From the NCBI RefSeq assembly GCF_900113055.1, contig NZ_FONZ01000003.1:248001-312000 (forward strand): a DNA stretch of 64,000 nucleotides, written 5' to 3'. This document shows positions 32,088 through 40,435 of the stretch, piece by piece. The position numbers were made by a program, and so were the translations under genes. Position 1 is the first letter of the stretch, and the number at the start of each line of letters is the position of its first letter. The stretch is from Flavimobilis marinus. Lineage in GTDB: Bacteria; Actinomycetota; Actinomycetes; Actinomycetales; Cellulomonadaceae. The notes under the pieces were generated by a model, which saw nothing but the letters and a program-made list of their open reading frames with translations, was not told where the DNA came from and ran no database searches.

Positions 32088-33049
32088 CGTGCCCTCCGCT
32101 CGCGGAACAGCCAGAAGACGACGACGCTCAGGAGCATCAGGAAGCCCGTGAGGATGTAGCTCATCGCCGCAGCGCTGCCCATCTGGTAGTTGCGCAGGCC
32201 GGTCTCGGCGATCTGGTAGATCGCGGTGCGGGTCTCGCGGCCCGGCCCGCCCTGCGTGATCAGGTAGGACTGTCCGAACATGTTGGCCGAGGCCAGGATC
32301 GTGATCATGGTGATGAAGGCCAGCACCGGCCGCAGGCCGGGCAGCGTCACGTGGCGGAACTGCTGCCAGCGATTGGCGCCGTCCACCCGAGCGGCCTCGT
32401 AGAGCTCACGCGGGATGTCCTGCAGCGCGGCGAGGTAGATCACCGAGTTGTAGCCGAGCGTCCACCAGACGGTGACGCCCACCAGGGCGATCCATGCCGC
32501 GGGCATCGAGGTGGTCCACGCGGTGTCGTCCGGCAACCCGAGCTTGCCCAGGTAGTAGTTGATGAGGCCGATGTTGTTGTCGAGCAGGTACCGCCACAGC
32601 ACGGCGACGACGGCGACGCCCAGCACGTACGGGGCGAAGAACACGGCGCGGAACAGGTTCCGTCCCACGAACCGTTGGTTCATCACGAGCGCCACCAGCA
32701 GCGGGATCACGAGCAGGAGCGGGACGCTCGCGACCGTGAAGATGCCGGTGGCCTTCATCGAGGACCAGAAGGTGGAGAAGATGATCGACTCGGAGTCGAA
32801 CAGGTCCCGGTAGTTGTCCAGGCCGACGAACGGCTTGCCCGGCAGCAGGAAGTCCCACTGGTGCAGGCTGATCCACGCGCCCAGCACGATCGGCAGGATC
32901 ACGAAGACGCCGAACAGGACGAGGTAGGGCGCGAGGAACAGCCACGGCGTCGCGCGCCCGTGCTTGGCGACCCCGCGCCGCGACGGTCGCGCTCGGCCGC
33001 TGGTGTGCGTCGCGGCCGGAGCGACCGTCGCGGCGGGAGTCGTCGTCAT
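32084..33049 (-). CDS. Carbohydrate ABC transporter permease (MalF-like)
   Basis: A 321-aa CUT1 permease with a basic N-terminal segment of about 40 residues and six predicted helices. The EAA loop is LYEAARVDGANRWQQFRHVTLPGLRPVL. Together with the MalG-like partner it forms the membrane channel for the solute-binding protein encoded upstream, whose stop codon lies 1 nt before this start. The operon order binding protein, permease, permease, hydrolase is common in actinobacterial polysaccharide loci. Confidence 0.93.
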   Translation of the reverse strand: MTTTPAATVAPAATHTSGRARPSRRGVAKHGRATPWLFLAPYLVLFGVFVILPIVLGAWISLHQWDFLLPGKPFVGLDNYRDLFDSESIIFSTFWSSMKATGIFTVASVPLLLVIPLLVALVMNQRFVGRNLFRAVFFAPYVLGVAVVAVLWRYLLDNNIGLINYYLGKLGLPDDTAWTTSMPAAWIALVGVTVWWTLGYNSVIYLAALQDIPRELYEAARVDGANRWQQFRHVTLPGLRPVLAFITMITILASANMFGQSYLITQGGPGRETRTAIYQIAETGLRNYQMGSAAAMSYILTGFLMLLSVVVFWLFRERRAR

Positions 33050-33050
33050 G

Positions 33051-34394
33051 TCAGCCGCCGAACTGCTCGAGGTTGTTCTTCATCAGCTCGGTGGCCTTCT
33101 CCTGCGCGGATCCCAGCGCGGCCTCGGCCTCGGCGTTGCCCAGGATGACCTCGGACACCGCGGGCTCCATGGCCTCGGACGTCACGGTGCCGAGCCCGGG
33201 GAAGTTGGGCACGAACCGCATGTCCTCGATCAGGGCCGCGATCGACTCCTGGGGCATGCCGTCCATGGCTCCGGAGTCGCGCACCGACTGGCGCGCCGGG
33301 ATCATGCCGGCGCCGGCCCAGTCACCCGACTGCTCGCTCATCCACGCGAGGAACACCTGAGCGGCCTCGAACTTGTTCGGGTCACCCGTGGCCTGCTTGG
33401 TCATGAAGAACTGGTGCGAGCTCGCCCACACCCGCTGCTCGTCGAAGATCGTCGGGATCGGCGCCATGCCCCAGTTCATGTCGGTCGCCTCGAGGTCGTT
33501 GATCTGCCAGATCCCGTCCCAGGTGATCGAGTTCTCGCCGTTCTTGAACGCGACGTACTGCGAGTCGATGGCGATGTTGGCCGGGCTGTAGCCGTCCTCG
33601 ACGATCGAGCGCTGCCAGGCGAGCGCCTCGACGGCCTCGGGCGAGCCGAAGGACGCAGACGCACCGTCAGCGGCATAGGGCTCTCCGCCGTTCTGCCAGG
33701 TGAGGGACAGGAACATCAGGTGCGCTGGCCACAGGGTCGGCATCCAGAAGGGGGTCTCGTGCCCCGCCTCCTGCAGCGCGTCGAGCGCCGCGGTGAAGGA
33801 CTCGAGGTCGGTGGGGGCCTCGGTGATGCCCGCCTCCTCGAAGTGGTCGACGTTGTAGTACATCGCGAGCGAGTGGACGTCGAGCGGGATGCCGTACCGC
33901 TGGTCCTGGTAGATGCCCGCGTTCCAGACCTCCTCGGTGAAGTCATCGGCGCTGAGGTCGAGGGTCTCCGCGACGTCGTCGAGCGGGACGATCACGTTGC
34001 GGGCGGCGTTGGTGGACAGCTGGTCGAAGTGCATGACGCCGACGTCGGGCCCCTCGCCCGCGTTCACCGCGGCGGGGACGCGCTGGTAGAAGTCGGCCCA
34101 CTGGATGGTGTTCGGGACGACCGTGATGTTCTCGTGCTCGGCGTTGAACTTCTCGACCAGCTCGGTCATGAACGGACCGTCACCGCCGGTGAAGCCGTTC
34201 CAGTAGGCCAGCTCGACGGCCGGCCCGTCGTAGGTGCCGTCGAACTCGCCGCTGCCGCCCGGGTTGTTGGCGCTGGAGGCGATGTCCTCCGGGGTGCTGC
34301 CGCCGCCGCAGGCGGTGAGGGCGAGGGCCGCCGAGAGCGCGGCCGCGCTGAGCGCGAGCCTGCGGCGGGTACGCAGGGTTGTCGTGGTTCTCAT
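33051..34394 (-). CDS. Extracellular sugar-binding lipoprotein (ABC)
   Basis: A 447-aa lipoprotein: RTRRRLALSAAALSAALALTACGGG gives a lipobox with the acylated Cys near residue 28, and the rest is a family 1 solute-binding fold (VELAYWNGFTGGDGPFMTELVEKFN, GEGPDVGVMHFDQL, WASSHQFFMTKQ). It captures an oligosaccharide for the adjacent permeases; the hydrolases nearby suggest arabinose-, xylose- or galactose-containing oligomers. The ATG at 34394 follows AAGGAG with a 7-nt spacer. It is the first gene of the minus-strand operon and diverges from the LacI regulator. Confidence 0.92.
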   Translation of the reverse strand: MRTTTTLRTRRRLALSAAALSAALALTACGGGSTPEDIASSANNPGGSGEFDGTYDGPAVELAYWNGFTGGDGPFMTELVEKFNAEHENITVVPNTIQWADFYQRVPAAVNAGEGPDVGVMHFDQLSTNAARNVIVPLDDVAETLDLSADDFTEEVWNAGIYQDQRYGIPLDVHSLAMYYNVDHFEEAGITEAPTDLESFTAALDALQEAGHETPFWMPTLWPAHLMFLSLTWQNGGEPYAADGASASFGSPEAVEALAWQRSIVEDGYSPANIAIDSQYVAFKNGENSITWDGIWQINDLEATDMNWGMAPIPTIFDEQRVWASSHQFFMTKQATGDPNKFEAAQVFLAWMSEQSGDWAGAGMIPARQSVRDSGAMDGMPQESIAALIEDMRFVPNFPGLGTVTSEAMEPAVSEVILGNAEAEAALGSAQEKATELMKNNLEQFGG

Positions 34395-34484
34395 CGTTGA
34401 GCTCCTTGGTCGGTCGGTCCGCCCGCGGGACATAAGCCACGTAACGGTCTCGAAGTACCTGTAGTGACTTTCCTACCCCATGGA

Positions 34485-34521
34485 GGTAAACCTTGTACAG
34501 AGCGGACGGTAAACCTTGTAC
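34485..34521. promoter_or_regulatory. Tandem LacI-type operator candidates
   Basis: The 14-mer GGTAAACCTTGTAC occurs exactly twice, at 34485-34498 and 34508-34521, start-to-start distance 23 bp, in the intergenic region between the divergent sugar operon and lacI-family gene. Each copy has GTA and TAC ends. The second overlaps the regulator's predicted -35. These are the likely binding sites of the adjacent regulator; binding is inferred. Confidence 0.6.
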
Positions 34522-34545
34522 TGATCGTTATCGTCACACTAAGGT
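34516..34545 (+). promoter_or_regulatory. Promoter of LacI regulator gene
   Basis: TTGTAC (34516-34521) and TAAGGT (34540-34545) are separated by 18 bp, a good match to housekeeping sigma promoters, and lie about 78 nt before the GTG start. The -35 falls inside the second operator copy, so autorepression is plausible. Confidence 0.55.
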
Positions 34546-34622
34546 CGGTGCAGGGCGACCGGGCCACGTCCCTCGACGGGGCCCGAGGTCAACGACGACG
34601 GACGAACCCAAGGAGGCGGGAC

Positions 34623-35666
34623 GTGGCCAGGATCCGGCTGCAGGACGTGGCCGAGCGCGCGGGCGTCTCGATCAAGACGGTGTCGAACGTCGTCAACGGC
34701 AAGGGTTCGATCACGCCCGAGACCCGGCTGCGCGTCGAGGAGGCCGTGGCCCACCTCGGCTACCGGCCGAACATCGCCGCGCGCCACCTGCGCCGCGGAC
34801 AGAGCGGGATGATCGCCGTCGCGCTCCCCGAGCTGACCCAGCCCTACTTCGCCGAGATCGCGTCCGAGCTCGTCCGCGCCGCCCAGGCCAAGCAGATCAC
34901 CGTGCTGCTCAACCAGACCGGCGGCGAGGCGGAGAGCGAGCGCGCGATCAGCGACGGCATCGACATGCCGCTCATGGACGGCCTGATCATGAGCCCCCTC
35001 GCGCTCACCGCCGCTGACCTGCGCCACCGCACCGACGCTGCCCCGCTCGTCCTGCTCGGCGAGCACGTCGGTGACGACTCTCCGTTCCCGCACGTCGCGA
35101 TGGACAACCGGGCCGCGGCCGCCGCCGCCACGGCGCACCTCGCGTCGCTCGGCCGCCGCCGGATCGCGGCGATCGGCGCCAAGCTCCCCGCCGGTCCGGA
35201 CAACGCGCTGCCCCAGGAGACCGCCGAGCTGCGCCTCGAGGGCTACCGCCGGGCGCTCGAGGACGCCGGCCTGCCGTGGGACCCGACCCTCGTCCAGACC
35301 GTGCGCGAGTTCCACCGCGCCGACGGCGCCGACGCCATGCACGCCCTGCTCTCCCTGCCCGAGCCGCCCGACGCCGTCTTCTGCTTCAACGACCTGCTCG
35401 CCCTCGGCGCCCTGCGCGCCCTGCGCGACCACGGCCTGCAGGCCCCGGACGACGTCGCGGTCATCGGGATCGACGACATCGAGGAGGGGCGGTTCAGCTC
35501 GCCCAGCCTCACGACCATCGCGCCCGACAAGCGGGCGATCGCCGAGACGGCGCTCACGCTCCTGCTCGAGAACCGCTCCGAGCCCGGCCACGAGCCGCGC
35601 ACCATCCTTGTCGACTACGAGCTCGTGGTGCGCGAGAGCACCGCGGGCACCGGAGGACTGCCATGA
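34623..35666 (+). CDS. LacI-family transcriptional regulator
   Basis: A 347-aa repressor-type protein. Residues 1-55 form the LacI helix-turn-helix with hinge helix (IRLQDVAERAGVSIKTVSNVVNGKGSITPETRLRVEEAVAHLGYRPN), and the rest is the periplasmic-binding-like effector domain (GMIAVALPELTQPYFAEIASEL, PHVAMDNRAAAAAATAHLASLGRRRIAAIG, FCFNDLLALGALRALRDHG, VIGIDDIEEGRFSSPSLTT). It probably senses a sugar released by the local hydrolases. The GTG at 34623 follows AGGAGG. Its stop overlaps the ATG of the GH2 gene, so regulator and enzyme are co-translated. Confidence 0.93.
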   Translation: MARIRLQDVAERAGVSIKTVSNVVNGKGSITPETRLRVEEAVAHLGYRPNIAARHLRRGQSGMIAVALPELTQPYFAEIASELVRAAQAKQITVLLNQTGGEAESERAISDGIDMPLMDGLIMSPLALTAADLRHRTDAAPLVLLGEHVGDDSPFPHVAMDNRAAAAAATAHLASLGRRRIAAIGAKLPAGPDNALPQETAELRLEGYRRALEDAGLPWDPTLVQTVREFHRADGADAMHALLSLPEPPDAVFCFNDLLALGALRALRDHGLQAPDDVAVIGIDDIEEGRFSSPSLTTIAPDKRAIAETALTLLLENRSEPGHEPRTILVDYELVVRESTAGTGGLP

Positions 35667-37495
35667 CCACGTCCCCTGCCCGCCCGCGGGCCACCGCCCA
35701 GGACGGCACCTACCCCCGGCCCCAGCTGCTGCGCGCCCGGTGGGCCGACCTCTGCGGCCCCTGGTCCTTCGCGGCGGACGCCGCGGACGTCGGGATGGAC
35801 GACGCCTGGTACACCCCGGGCGCCAGCGGCTTCGACGCGACCATCCAGGTGCCCTTCCCGCCCGAGTCCCCCGCGTCCGGGATCGGTGCGACCGGCTTCG
35901 AACCGGTCGTCTGGTACCGGCGCCAGGTGACGCCCGCGGACCTCGCAGCCGCCGGGCTGCACACCCAGGGCGACCGGGTGCTGCTGCACTTCGGCGCCGT
36001 CGACCACACGGCCGACGTGTGGCTCGACGGCCAGCACGTCGGGCGCCACGAGGGCGGGCAGACGCCGTTCTGGTGCGACGTCACCGCGCAGGTGCGGGCG
36101 GCGACCGGTGACCTCACGCTCGTCGTGCGCGCCCAGGACGACCCGCACGACGCCGCGATGCCCCGCGGCAAGCAGGACTGGCACCGCGAGCCGCACTCGA
36201 TCTGGTACGACCGCACCACCGGCATCTGGCAGCCCGTCTGGCTCGAGGCCGTGCCGCGCACCCACCTCGCGCGGCTCGCCTGGCACGCCGACGTGCCGGG
36301 CGCGGCGGTCGACGTCGCGGTGCGGCTCTCGCAGCGACCCGCTCCCGGCACCGAGCTCGTCGTGCGGATCGAGCACGACGGCGAGGTGCTCGCCGAGCAG
36401 CGCACCCGGATGCTCGACCAGGAGCTGCGCGCGCGCCTCGAGCTCGCCCGACAGACGAACGGCCAGCAGTACGAGGAGCTGTTGTGGAGCCCGGACCGCC
36501 CGACCCTCCTGGACGCGACGGTGACCGTCGCCGTCCCGGGCGAGGCGGACGACGTCGTCGGCTCCTACCTGGGCCTGCGGAACGTCGCGACGGGCGACGG
36601 CCACCTGTGGCTGAACGACCGGCCGTTCTACCTCCGCTCCGTGCTCGAGCAGGGCTTCTGGCCGCAGACGCACCTGGCGGCGCCGAGCGCGGACGCGCTG
36701 CGCGCGGAGGTCCAGCTGATCAAGGACTTGGGCTTCAACTCGGCGCGCGTGCACCAGAAGGCCGAGGACCCGCGCTTCCTGTTCTGGGCGGACACGCTCG
36801 GCCTGACGCTGTGGGCGGAGACGGCCAACGCCTACGCGTTCTCGCCGCGGTCCGTCGAGCTGCTCACGCGCGAGTGGCTCGAGCTCGTGCAGCGCGACGT
36901 CTCGCACCCAAGCATCATCGCGTGGGTGCCGCTCAACGAGAGCTGGGGCGTGCAGCACGGGTCGCACGACGTCGCGCAGCAGCACTACGGCCTCGGCCTC
37001 GCGCACCTGACCCGCGCGCTGGACCCGTCGCGGCCCGTGATCTCGAACGACGGCTGGGAGCACACGGACTCCGACCTCTGGACCGTGCACGACTACGCCG
37101 AGCGCGGCGAGACGCTGCGCGCGCGGTACGGAACTCCGGAGGCGGTCGCGCGCCTGCTCGACGGCGTCGGCCCGGCCGGGCGGCGCATGCGCCTGACCGA
37201 CGTGCGCGCCGACGTCGACCGAGGCCAGCCGGTGATGCTCACCGAGTTCGGCGGGGTGAGCTACGCGGCCGACCGCCCCGACGCCTGGGGCTACTCGACC
37301 GCGCGCGACGCCGAGGACTTCGAGGCGCGCGTCGGCGAGCTGCTCGATGCCGTGCGCGACTGCGCGCCCCTGGTCGGGTTCTGCTGGACGCAGCTGACGG
37401 ACACCGGCCAGGAGACCAACGGACTGCTGCACGCCGACCGCTCCCCCAAGCTCCCGATCGAGACCCTGCGCCGCCTGGTCACGGGCGAGGGGTAG
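35663..37495 (+). CDS. Glycoside hydrolase family 2 (beta-galactosidase/glucuronidase-like)
   Basis: A 610-aa cytoplasmic enzyme without signal peptide. It has a jelly-roll sugar-binding domain (about residues 20-200, with LHFGAVDHTADVWLDGQHVGRHEGG), an immunoglobulin-like domain (about 205-300) and a TIM barrel (about 305-600). The acid/base is E426 in WVPLNESWG and the nucleophile E528 in VMLTEFGG. This is the compact GH2 type; beta-galactosidase, beta-glucuronidase and exo-arabinosidase-like activities are all possible. It starts with ATG overlapping the lacI stop (ATGA) and overlaps the converging winged-helix gene by 17 bp at its 3' end. Being intracellular, it likely finishes sugars imported by the neighbouring ABC system. 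Confidence 0.9.
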   Translation: MTTSPARPRATAQDGTYPRPQLLRARWADLCGPWSFAADAADVGMDDAWYTPGASGFDATIQVPFPPESPASGIGATGFEPVVWYRRQVTPADLAAAGLHTQGDRVLLHFGAVDHTADVWLDGQHVGRHEGGQTPFWCDVTAQVRAATGDLTLVVRAQDDPHDAAMPRGKQDWHREPHSIWYDRTTGIWQPVWLEAVPRTHLARLAWHADVPGAAVDVAVRLSQRPAPGTELVVRIEHDGEVLAEQRTRMLDQELRARLELARQTNGQQYEELLWSPDRPTLLDATVTVAVPGEADDVVGSYLGLRNVATGDGHLWLNDRPFYLRSVLEQGFWPQTHLAAPSADALRAEVQLIKDLGFNSARVHQKAEDPRFLFWADTLGLTLWAETANAYAFSPRSVELLTREWLELVQRDVSHPSIIAWVPLNESWGVQHGSHDVAQQHYGLGLAHLTRALDPSRPVISNDGWEHTDSDLWTVHDYAERGETLRARYGTPEAVARLLDGVGPAGRRMRLTDVRADVDRGQPVMLTEFGGVSYAADRPDAWGYSTARDAEDFEARVGELLDAVRDCAPLVGFCWTQLTDTGQETNGLLHADRSPKLPIETLRRLVTGEG

Positions 37496-37793
37496 GGCGG
37501 TCGAAGATCGCGAGCAGCTCGCCGATCTCCTGCGTGGCCGTCGTCGGGTGCCGGAAGTGCTGGTGGGAGTCCACCGTGTAGTGGCTGCGCCGGCCGACCT
37601 TGCTGCGCCGCAGGTAGCCGGCCGACTCGAGGTCCTTGAGGATCGCCAGCGTCGCCCGCGCGCTGATCCCGACGCGCGCGGCGATGTCGGCGACGCGCGC
37701 GTCGGGGTCGCCCGCCACGGCGAGGAGCACGTGCCCGTGGTTCGTCAGGAACGTCCAGCCGGGGCGGTCCTCGGCACTGTGCTCGTCAACCAT
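37479..37793 (-). CDS. Winged-helix transcriptional regulator (ArsR/MarR-like)
   Basis: A 104-aa DNA-binding protein: FLTNHGHVLLAVAGDPDARVADIAARVGISARATLAILKDLESAGYLRRSKVGRRSHYTV is a winged helix with a recognition helix near residues 43-55 and a beta-wing after it. No metal-binding cysteines are visible, so it does not look like a classical metal-sensing ArsR. It starts 4 nt after the terC stop and is presumably co-transcribed with it, making terC a candidate target. Its 3' end overlaps the GH2 gene by 17 bp on the other strand. Confidence 0.8.
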   Translation of the reverse strand: MVDEHSAEDRPGWTFLTNHGHVLLAVAGDPDARVADIAARVGISARATLAILKDLESAGYLRRSKVGRRSHYTVDSHQHFRHPTTATQEIGELLAIFDRPTPRP

Positions 37794-37797
37794 GGTG

Positions 37798-38829
37798 TCA
37801 GTGTCCTCGGGCCTTCTCGGTGGGTCGGTTGCCCCAGACGGGCTCGAGCTGCGCGTCCTCGTCGGCCGTGGCCACGCGGAACGGCGGCTCGGTCAGGGTC
37901 GGCAGCGCTCGCCGGCCTTCGCCACGGGTGGCGCGGAGGCTGAGCAGGATCGACGTCGTGAGGATCGTGACGACGACGGCCAGGGAGATCGTCGTCGGGA
38001 TGTAGAAGACGTCGATCTTGAGGAGCATCTTGACGCCGACCCAGATCAGCACGAGCGCGAGGCCGATCTTGAGGTAGACGAACCGGTGGATCAGGTCCGC
38101 CAGGAGGAAGTACATCGCACGCAGGCCCAGGATCGCGAACGCGTTTGCGGTGAATACGAGGAACACCTCGTCGGTGACCGCGAAGATCGCCGGGATCGAG
38201 TCGACGGCGAAGACGACGTCGGTCACCTCGATCAGGACGAGCACGGCGAGCAGCGGCGTCGCGAGCAGCACACCGCGGCGCCGGACGACGAGCCGCTGCC
38301 CGTGGTACGCCTCGGTCATGGGGACGAACCGGCGGAACGCCCGGAGCACGGCCGAGCGCTCGGGGTCCAGGTGCTCGTTGCGCTGGCGGATCATGCGGTA
38401 GCCGGTCCAGAGCAGGAACGCGGCGAAGACGTACAGCACCCAGGAGAAGTTCTCGATCAGCACCGCGCCCGCGGCGATGAACACGCCCCGGAACACGAGC
38501 GCGCCGACGACGCCGAGGAACAGCACCCGGTGCTGGAACTCCCGGGGTACCGCGAAGTAGCTGAAGATGATCGCCCACACGAACACGTTGTCGACGGCGA
38601 GCGACTTCTCGATCAGGTAGCCGGCGAAGTACTGCTGCGCGTAGTCCGCGCCCCAGACCTGCCAGACGACGACGCCGAACGCGACGCCGAAGGCCACCCA
38701 GACGCCGGACCACACGGCCGCTTCACGTACGCCGATGACGTGGGCGCGGCGGTGGGCGAACAGATCGATCGCGAGCATCGCGACGATGACGAGCAGGACC
38801 GCAGCCCACACCCAGACGGGGACATCCAT
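37798..38829 (-). CDS. TerC family membrane protein (probable Mn exporter)
   Basis: A 343-aa integral membrane protein with about seven to nine helices. TerC signatures are EKSLAVDNVFVWAIIFSYFAVP (about residues 73-94) and LVLIEVTDVVFAVDSIPAIFAVTDEVFLVFTANAFAILGLRAMYFLL, whose Asp and Glu residues lie inside the membrane and likely bind a cation. TerC proteins of the Alx/YkoY type export manganese or load it onto secreted enzymes. The start at ATG 38829 has AAGGG 7 nt upstream; the longer open frame would run through the riboswitch. The upstream yybP-ykoY element supports a manganese-related role. Confidence 0.9.
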   Translation of the reverse strand: MDVPVWVWAAVLLVIVAMLAIDLFAHRRAHVIGVREAAVWSGVWVAFGVAFGVVVWQVWGADYAQQYFAGYLIEKSLAVDNVFVWAIIFSYFAVPREFQHRVLFLGVVGALVFRGVFIAAGAVLIENFSWVLYVFAAFLLWTGYRMIRQRNEHLDPERSAVLRAFRRFVPMTEAYHGQRLVVRRRGVLLATPLLAVLVLIEVTDVVFAVDSIPAIFAVTDEVFLVFTANAFAILGLRAMYFLLADLIHRFVYLKIGLALVLIWVGVKMLLKIDVFYIPTTISLAVVVTILTTSILLSLRATRGEGRRALPTLTEPPFRVATADEDAQLEPVWGNRPTEKARGH

Positions 38830-38854
38830 GACAAGACCCTTCCGATCGTGATGA

Positions 38855-38942
38855 TCGGAGGTCTCTCCCGGCCCCGACGGACCCGCTCGCCGGGCCGAGG
38901 CCGGATTGACGACGAGACGTTGGCGGGATACTCCCCTCCCTG
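38855..38942 (-). ncRNA. yybP-ykoY manganese riboswitch upstream of terC
   Basis: On the minus strand the terC leader contains the conserved pieces of this riboswitch in order: GGGAGGGGAGTATCCC at the 5' end, then TCGTCGTCAATCCGG in the middle, then GGGAGAGACCTCC at the 3' end. The Bacillus and E. coli examples show GGGGAGUA, CGUC(A/G)UCAAU and AGACCU in the same positions (recalled). Immediately downstream CCGATC-ATCAC-GATCGG forms a hairpin reaching the Shine-Dalgarno sequence, a plausible translational switch. Manganese binding would be expected to free the start of terC. Boundaries are approximate. Confidence 0.75.
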
Positions 38943-38946
38943 TGCG

Positions 38947-38972
38947 AACAAGTGAAGCACGCTTCACCTGTT
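38947..38972. promoter_or_regulatory. Palindromic operator candidate at the terC promoter
   Basis: AACAAGTGAAGC and GCTTCACCTGTT are inverted repeats (11 of 12 bases) around a 2-bp centre. On the minus strand TTGCCC lies just upstream and TTCACT at the far edge, a possible -35/-10 pair with 17-bp spacing. A protein bound here would block transcription of the riboswitch and terC. The regulator is unknown; the winged-helix protein encoded downstream of terC is a candidate. Confidence 0.5.
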
Positions 38973-38986
38973 TGGGCAAGGGGCGG

Positions 38987-39373
38987 TCAGTGCAGGGCGA
39001 TGATCCCGGTGCACACGGCCAGCACGAGGACCACTGGTGTCATCACGAGCCGCTCGGGCCGGCTGCGGGAGATGCCGTTCATGAGCACGCCCAGCGCGAA
39101 GTAGGCGAGCAGCACCCACGCACCGACGCGTGCGACGGCGTCGGGCACCGCATCCACCAGGCCGGCGCGGTCGAGCAGGACCGCGGCGAACAGCGCGTAC
39201 AGGACGATCGAGACCGCGCTACCGATCCGGAGCCCTCTCGGAAGCCGGCGCTCGTGCTGGCCGCCCCAGGCGAAGCGCCCCCAGGGGGCCCCCAGCGCCA
39301 GCGCGAGCTGGAAGACGGCGAGTGCCGCGAGGAGAGCGGAGGCGATGAGCGCTGCCGTGGTGTGCACGGGCAA
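38987..39373 (-). CDS. Small four-helix membrane protein, DUF3995-like
   Basis: A 128-aa protein with four predicted transmembrane helices, at about residues 6-27, 48-68, 83-103 and 108-127, and charged loops (GGQHERRLPRGLRIG, SRSRPERL). The layout is like DUF3995 proteins, but I am not certain of the family and no function can be given. It ends just upstream of the terC control region and lies 36 nt from the DUF72 gene in the same direction, so it may be co-transcribed with that gene. Confidence 0.65.
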   Translation of the reverse strand: MPVHTTAALIASALLAALAVFQLALALGAPWGRFAWGGQHERRLPRGLRIGSAVSIVLYALFAAVLLDRAGLVDAVPDAVARVGAWVLLAYFALGVLMNGISRSRPERLVMTPVVLVLAVCTGIIALH

Positions 39374-39409
39374 CCTACCTTTCGACGGACGCGCCCGATC
39401 TCTTCCCGG

Positions 39410-40255
39410 CTAGGGGTTCGTCTCGACGGCGATCGGTCCGACGCCGAGGCGGGCCGCGAGCGCCCTCGCGTCGTAGGGCGCGCGGACCTTCATGTCGTTG
39501 TCGAAGTAGACGTAAGCGTCCCGGCCCGCGTCGAGCCAGCCCTGGACCGTCGCCGCCCAGCGATCGAGGGCGACGTCGTCGTACCCGCTCGCGTAGAGCT
39601 CGGTGTCGCCGTGTAGACGTACGTACGCGAAGTCCGCCGTGACAGCCGTGAAGAAGGGCCAGCGGCCCGCCGTGTCGGCGACCGCCGAGGCCACACCGTG
39701 CCGCTCGAGCAGCGCGAAGTAGGCGGGGTCGTCGAACGTCGGGCTGCGGACCTCGAGGGCGTGGCGCAGCGGGCGGTCCTCGTCGGTCGTCAGCCAGGTG
39801 CGCCCCTCGACGCGGGCGTCGTGCCGAGCCGCGAGCGCGGCTGCCTCGGTCGTGGTGCGCGGGAGCTGGGCGAGGAACGCGTCGAGCACCTCGGCGTCGA
39901 AGGGCACCCGCTCGGGCAGCTGCCACAGGAACGGGCCGAGCTTGGGCCCGAGCGCGAGCACCCCTGAGGCGAAGAAGTTCGCGAGCGCCACCTCGATGCC
40001 TCGCAGGCGGAGCATGTGCGTGATGAACCGCCCGCCCTTCACCGCGAACGTGAAGTCCGACGGCGTCTCGTCCCGCCAGGCGGCGTAGCTCTCCGGGCGC
40101 TGCAGCGAGTAGAAGGAACCGTTCAGCTCGATCGAGCCCAGCTGGCGCGAGGCGTACTCGAGCTCGCGTCGCTGCGCGAGACCTTTCGGGTAGAAGTCGC
40201 CCCGCCACGGGGCGTACCGCCACCCGGAGATTCCGACCCGCGCCACGCCTGCCAT
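39410..40255 (-). CDS. DUF72 family TIM-barrel protein
   Basis: The 281-aa protein begins VGISGWRYAPWRGDFYPKGLAQRRELEYASRQLGSIELNGSFYSLQRPESYAAW, the typical DUF72 (YecE-like) opening, and includes LGPFLWQLPERVPFDAEVLDAFL, YVRLHGDTELYASGYDD and YVYFDNDMKVRAPYDA. DUF72 proteins are TIM barrels of unknown activity, found in many bacteria. The ATG at 40255 is preferred because residues encoded upstream in the open frame run through an intergenic repeat. Confidence 0.9.
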   Translation of the reverse strand: MAGVARVGISGWRYAPWRGDFYPKGLAQRRELEYASRQLGSIELNGSFYSLQRPESYAAWRDETPSDFTFAVKGGRFITHMLRLRGIEVALANFFASGVLALGPKLGPFLWQLPERVPFDAEVLDAFLAQLPRTTTEAAALAARHDARVEGRTWLTTDEDRPLRHALEVRSPTFDDPAYFALLERHGVASAVADTAGRWPFFTAVTADFAYVRLHGDTELYASGYDDVALDRWAATVQGWLDAGRDAYVYFDNDMKVRAPYDARALAARLGVGPIAVETNP

Positions 40256-40328
40256 GCGGCCGAGGCTAGGACGCGGCACCGGGCCTCGCGACCGCACCGC
40301 GGGCTTGGCGCTCCCGGGGCAGCTCGTG

Positions 40329-40369
40329 GAGCACACTCCTGACCGGGCTAGGCGGACGAGAGTGTGCTC
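40329..40369. repeat. Intergenic hairpin repeat, copy 1
   Basis: GAGCACACTCCTGACCGGG and GAGAGTGTGCTC are the ends of an imperfect palindrome. The outer 9 bp (GAGCACACT/AGTGTGCTC) are identical to three other copies at 41,545, 42,224 and 54,326. This copy lies between the divergent DUF72 and kinase-like genes. Confidence 0.75.
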
Positions 40370-40435
40370 TGTGGAGCCGGCTCGGCTGCGGGGTGGGCGG
40401 TTGACGCGTCCGGCGGGCGCGTGGTCGGGTGGCGC

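Noticed and set aside
37479-37495. Frameshift or annotation clash where GH2 and winged-helix genes overlap
   Set aside because: A 17-bp tail-to-tail overlap with both frames intact is ordinary for such compact DNA.
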